DNA from: Glycocaulis alkaliphilus
GTDB taxonomy: Bacteria; Pseudomonadota; Alphaproteobacteria; Caulobacterales; Maricaulaceae
Length of the DNA stretch: 64,000 bases
NCBI RefSeq assembly: GCF_004000605.1
Contig: NZ_CP018911.1
Coordinates: forward strand, 1,922,001 to 1,986,000
Reading direction: 5' to 3'
In this document: one piece after another, positions 62,701 to 64,000 of the stretch
How the letters are laid out: each line of letters opens with the position of its first letter
How positions within the stretch are numbered: the stretch's first letter is position 1
The notes under the pieces: generated by a model
Told to the model about the DNA's origin: nothing
Database searches by the model: none
The model's input: only the letters and a program-made list of their open reading frames with translations
Position numbers and translations under genes: made by a program

Positions 62701-63180
62701 ATGGCCACCCTGGGAGACCAGAACGATTGCGTGCCCGCCATCGCCATCCGTCTCTAAAGTAAACCCGCCTACTAGAGTGAGCGCCAGATCACCGCCATGG
62801 CCTCCGTGTCCGCCATGACCGCCGTGCAGTCCGGTTGCACTGCTACGCCCCCCTTCACCGCCATGTCCGCCGGATGAGTACACGTGAATAGCCGAGCTAT
62901 TGCTCAGGCTCGCATCGCCCTCAATGCACAGATTGGCGTCATCGCCCGCCTGGCCCGTTCCCCCGGTATGCCCGGAATGTCCAAAGCCGCCATGTGAGCC
63001 CTTCTTGCCATCTGCGCCTTGAGAAGCCGCCGTATATGGAAGGCTGGTGACAGCCGTGCAGGGCGTTTGTGTTTGTGTTTGCGCTTCCGCAGCTACGGCG
63101 CTCAGCGCGCTCGACGCATAAAGGAACACTGCAGACGCCAGAATATCACGCCGCCGGCGCACGATCAGATTGCTTTTCAT
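56782..63180 (-). CDS. Giant glycine-rich repeat autotransporter
   Basis: About 2132 residues from the ATG at 63180; an ATG three codons earlier also exists. Signal peptide MKSNLIVRRRRDILASAVFL then ALSAVAAEA. An N-terminal Gly/His-rich region (HGGHGGHGGHGG near 122-133) leads into roughly 18 repeats of 55-80 residues over about 200-1400. Each opens with AQSIGGGGG-type sequence, has a second IGGxGGxG block and closes on a G-x-I-x-T-x-G-x-x-S strand. Less regular beta-helix-like sequence follows. The last 265 residues from WVRGSGGYGRDD form an autotransporter barrel ending LAWRF. It is a type V secretion surface protein, probably an adhesin or biofilm protein. The product name is secure; function is inferred. 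Confidence 0.9.
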   Translation of the reverse strand: MKSNLIVRRRRDILASAVFLYASSALSAVAAEAQTQTQTPCTAVTSLPYTAASQGADGKKGSHGGFGHSGHTGGTGQAGDDANLCIEGDASLSNSSAIHVYSSGGHGGEGGRSSATGLHGGHGGHGGHGGDLALTLVGGFTLETDGDGGHAIVLVSQGGHGGNAGGGGSGSGADGGDGGDGGLIDANLGGVIMTGGDFADGILARSSGGEGGNGKGSGWFSTRGGSGGSGGFGGGHVRVGITGRIATSGTSSAGVHALSVGGDGGDGGAGSGLFFAIGGAGGRGGLGGDVSIHSTGHISTSGDGSNAVLAQSVGGGGGRGGAAFSAGAFVDVAIGGSGGGGGHGGNVDVALRSGSVTATDGDHAVAVLAQSIGGGGGAGGNAGGIAVGAAAVSVSIGGRGGKGGHGGAISFLLEENASITTGAGNRGEQSSGAVLQSIGGGGGHGGSALSVGAGVNPDGVGFGAAIGLGGHGGSAGHGGAVTAHIHGDIQTGGSLSSALTAQSVGGGGGAGGHTVAVAVGAGEVGASVSVAIGGKGGDGGDGGAVSLDLTGSLLTSGARSHGLVAQSIGGGGGDGGNAVGVSASAGESAYSAAVTLGGSGGGGGHGSNVSITHAGQITTYGDHSNAALVQSIGGGGGSGGNAYSFTAALGTGAAGDGGKAENVNIAIGGSGGSGGYGGAVSFEQTGSLETQGVQSHGLLLQSIGGGGGSGGHVISVSANVVAGAGEGGGAASSRQTTLAIGGAGGSGARGGAVVYTAGADAHIATQGALSHALFAQSIGGGGGDGGYAETVNISAETGGGGSGDDDEESGGGKATVRAIALGGAGGRGNTGGTVTINLNTGASFLTAGSGANAIFAQSIGGGGGHGGHAHSYGRISGANDDDTTDSRHNFGGSGGSGNHGGDVVIADSETPGDGGGRIQTSGSSAAGIFAQSIGGGGGAAGSTASALEFFGEDFAEFSTDDLPSLDNDEDAELEGGDDGPDLDIALGGTNVAGNGGSVTISTASTVMTSGNAATGVHAQSIGAGGGLSYHGGVTGSVSGHSFRFGGSHGANGVGGTVIVSLSGDITTEGNFAHGVMAQSIGAGGGSSLLHGSGGIDALSLTGVLGAEHSSSRGGAVNVTLNNVLTTYGEQSLGLLAQSIGGGGGDLRYGQGHARSAMTQLQLGSGEAGSGNGAAVTLELQGHITTHGDQSAGAMAQSIGGGGGFASLAGFSLQLAFDGDSALGGTSDHTSHAGTLDVVHDGRIVTRGSQSAGLIGQSIGGGGGTFQLGGIDAGSANLTLRLGAQAAKGDSQNLTAALSGIVQTEGSQSHGVILQGIGTGGGLADIGSGVDAAVSFGGTDIGYGRRVDAALDGEIRTAGDQAFGLIVQSIGGGGGLVNLASQSRLTEAVTLNYQGKSQGEAVNIVLGAQSVVQTQGRGAHGIFAQSTSSGGLLVSRHGAPLASALDYDRIAGHGGAVSIDSRGLIATFGDAASGLVAISAAGAEAVISDLDGLTRVGRFGTNGSGTVHVSHSGLLTTQGNRAHGIDAYATLHQKDAVRVDVSGAIDVTGDGSAAVRMHNVRLGEDAPGTPHDTRTSYLRVLGGGSVVSSSRGTGIDITDTIGRFELGIGGLVASGDAVTSYDSTAIRTYGRGQINVDEGGLVFGGIDNAGPWQVDLNVRGTLDGHARNIGHYALFAGARHYVPVAASMPGPALSAARLDRVSGEIRPYLASFQRFDAPVTLIAQSGALPHDILASIHDPAATRFDVRLSGSGSGQSVLIHAASVDFLPLVGSTQSGVAQLANEAVTAWMDGEEVDSADADFYQTLLYAARLETAQDVAELFAGELSSSDGHRAGAFHHLSAISHLNSVHSCGQPSGQWAAIAEAECVWVRGSGGYGRDDRSGTSQNRYALGFGRQAALGDTLRIGFGLGYEQTTARSATARSEGQQINLGGVIKYVNGPALASASAAVGYYSSDGTRFDTASVTPDAYTFSQESLSLSGRFRFARLFSAGGLDIIPLIDVDASFVHDFGYSESGPGDQALRVHSHGQFLFDIHPAIRFGTETVIRDVVLRPHVAVGARLAVNDGNVRQSWLNGGRFSSRPVSYTHERDDIAASVELGLRAFAGERWEMSAVYEGYRGDHSRSDSGSVKLAWRF

Positions 63181-63394
63181 GTTTGCCATCCCTGCCCAAC
63201 TGATAAGGAGCGTACAACGTTATGGCGAACATCAGGTTAAGCACCGCGATAAGGTTGGCGCGGCCTTTCCAACGCGCGCAAGGCGACGCGTTCCGGTGCG
63301 TCAAGCCCCCACCAGCCCGCTCTGCGCAAGCCCCGCTGCGCCGGCACGCAGCCAAACCCATTGCGCCGGGCGCTGGCATCGTTAAACCGCCCCC

Positions 63395-64000
63395 ATGCTT
63401 ACGATCTCAAACCTTGATTACCGTATCGGCGCGCGCTCCCTGTTCGAGAATGCGTCCGCGCAGATTTCCGGCGGCTGGAAGGTCGGCCTGGTCGGCCGCA
63501 ATGGCACCGGCAAATCCACGCTTCTCAAACTGATCCGCGAAGAGATCGTTCAGCCTTCACCGGACACCTCCATCCGCCTGAACAAGGGCGCGAGGCTCGG
63601 CTGGGTGGCGCAGGAGGTGGAACCCTCCGACGAGACAATCCTTGAGGTGGTGCTGGCCACCGATACCGAGCGCCATGCCCTGATGCAGGAGGCCGAGACC
63701 GCGCAGGACCCGGACCGCATTTCCGAGATTCACATGCGTCTGGCCGATATTGACGCGTGGTCGGCAGAGTCCCGCGCCGCTGAAGTGCTGATGGGGCTAG
63801 GCTTCACCGATGCCGATCTCTACCGGGCGACGCGCGAGTTTTCCGGCGGCTGGCGCATGCGCGCCGCCATTGCCGGCGTCCTGTTCTCCGAGCCGGACCT
63901 TCTCTTGCTGGACGAGCCGACCAACTATCTGGATCTGGAAGGCGCGGCGTGGCTCGAAACCTATCTGAAGAAGTACCCCCATACCGTGCTGCTGGTCTCG
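63395..64000 (+). CDS. ABC-F family ATPase, 3' end outside window
   Basis: The first 202 codons of an energy-dependent ribosome-associated or Uup-like ATPase, open to the window edge. It begins MLTISNLDYRIGARSLFE. Walker A is VGRNGTGKSTLLKLI, the signature is TREFSGGWRMRAAIA, and Walker B is PDLLLLDEPTNYLDLEG. There are no membrane segments, as in ABC-F proteins, which have two ATPase domains in one chain and act on ribosomes. The YfmR/Uup subgroup is likely; the linker and second domain that would settle it are not in view. Confidence 0.88.
   Translation, partial: MLTISNLDYRIGARSLFENASAQISGGWKVGLVGRNGTGKSTLLKLIREEIVQPSPDTSIRLNKGARLGWVAQEVEPSDETILEVVLATDTERHALMQEAETAQDPDRISEIHMRLADIDAWSAESRAAEVLMGLGFTDADLYRATREFSGGWRMRAAIAGVLFSEPDLLLLDEPTNYLDLEGAAWLETYLKKYPHTVLLVS

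Noticed and set aside
57613-62818. Many plus-strand open frames rich in Ala/Pro/Ser
   Set aside because: They mirror the glycine-rich repeats of the autotransporter on the other strand; GG codons read as Pro/Ala in antisense.

Overview
The window is GC-rich, densely coded chromosomal DNA from an alphaproteobacterium. The gene set points to the prosthecate, holdfast-bearing Caulobacterales/Maricaulales side (Hyphomonadaceae or Maricaulaceae, for example Maricaulis, Oceanicaulis or Glycocaulis relatives). The reasons are a recognisable holdfast (hfs) polysaccharide locus, a cysG-DUF2849-cysI-cysH sulfur cluster, two large TonB-dependent receptors, and small palindromic intergenic repeats typical of this group. 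The genus is inference. No phage, transposase, integrase or CRISPR array was seen.

Layout. 0-4 kb: trigger factor with a Lys/Ala-rich tail, tRNA-Leu, a HicAB toxin-antitoxin pair, a TPMT-like methyltransferase and an Rnk/GreA-type factor. 4-7 kb: threonine catabolism (kbl and tdh) with a small stomatin-tail membrane protein between them. 7-10 kb: clpA/clpS and tRNA-Lys. 10-15 kb: small exported proteins, tgt and an acyl-CoA carboxylase beta subunit. 15-26 kb: the holdfast cluster. It contains a secreted glycoside-hydrolase-like protein coupled to an HfsK-like acyltransferase, then flippase, GT2, deacetylase and GT2 genes in one overlapping run, a convergent polymerase/HfsB/HfsA operon, and a divergent HfsD exporter.

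26-31 kb: a Sel1 protein, an unknown membrane protein, a YfcG-like glutathione transferase, a 2-oxoglutarate oxygenase, a small membrane protein and a DJ-1-like protein without its cysteine. 31-37.6 kb: a divergent uptake/hydrolysis unit, with a TonB receptor and MFS transporter on one side and TetR plus two alpha/beta hydrolases on the other, around a 12-bp perfect palindrome. 37.6-41.6 kb: Mrp/ApbC, an exported peptidoglycan-binding/Sel1 protein, a lipoprotein and tRNA-Ser.

41.6-49 kb: a roughly 0.95 kb AT-rich gap, an unknown exported protein, and an iron-type uptake unit. That unit has a TonB receptor behind a Fur-like box, converging on a diheme-peroxidase/exbB/exbD/tonB operon that carries half of the same box. 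49-56.6 kb: a LysR regulator divergent from the assimilatory sulfate operon cysG-DUF2849-cysI-(DUF934::cysH fusion)-cysK-fpr. 56.8-63.2 kb: one gene for a 2.1-kresidue glycine-rich autotransporter with about 18 repeats. The window ends inside an ABC-F ATPase.

The strongest leads are the peroxidase built into the TonB energising operon, the hydrolase/HfsK pair beside the holdfast genes, the P-loop-defective HfsB, the giant repeat autotransporter and the DUF934-CysH fusion. All family assignments are from reading the sequence; no database search was run.
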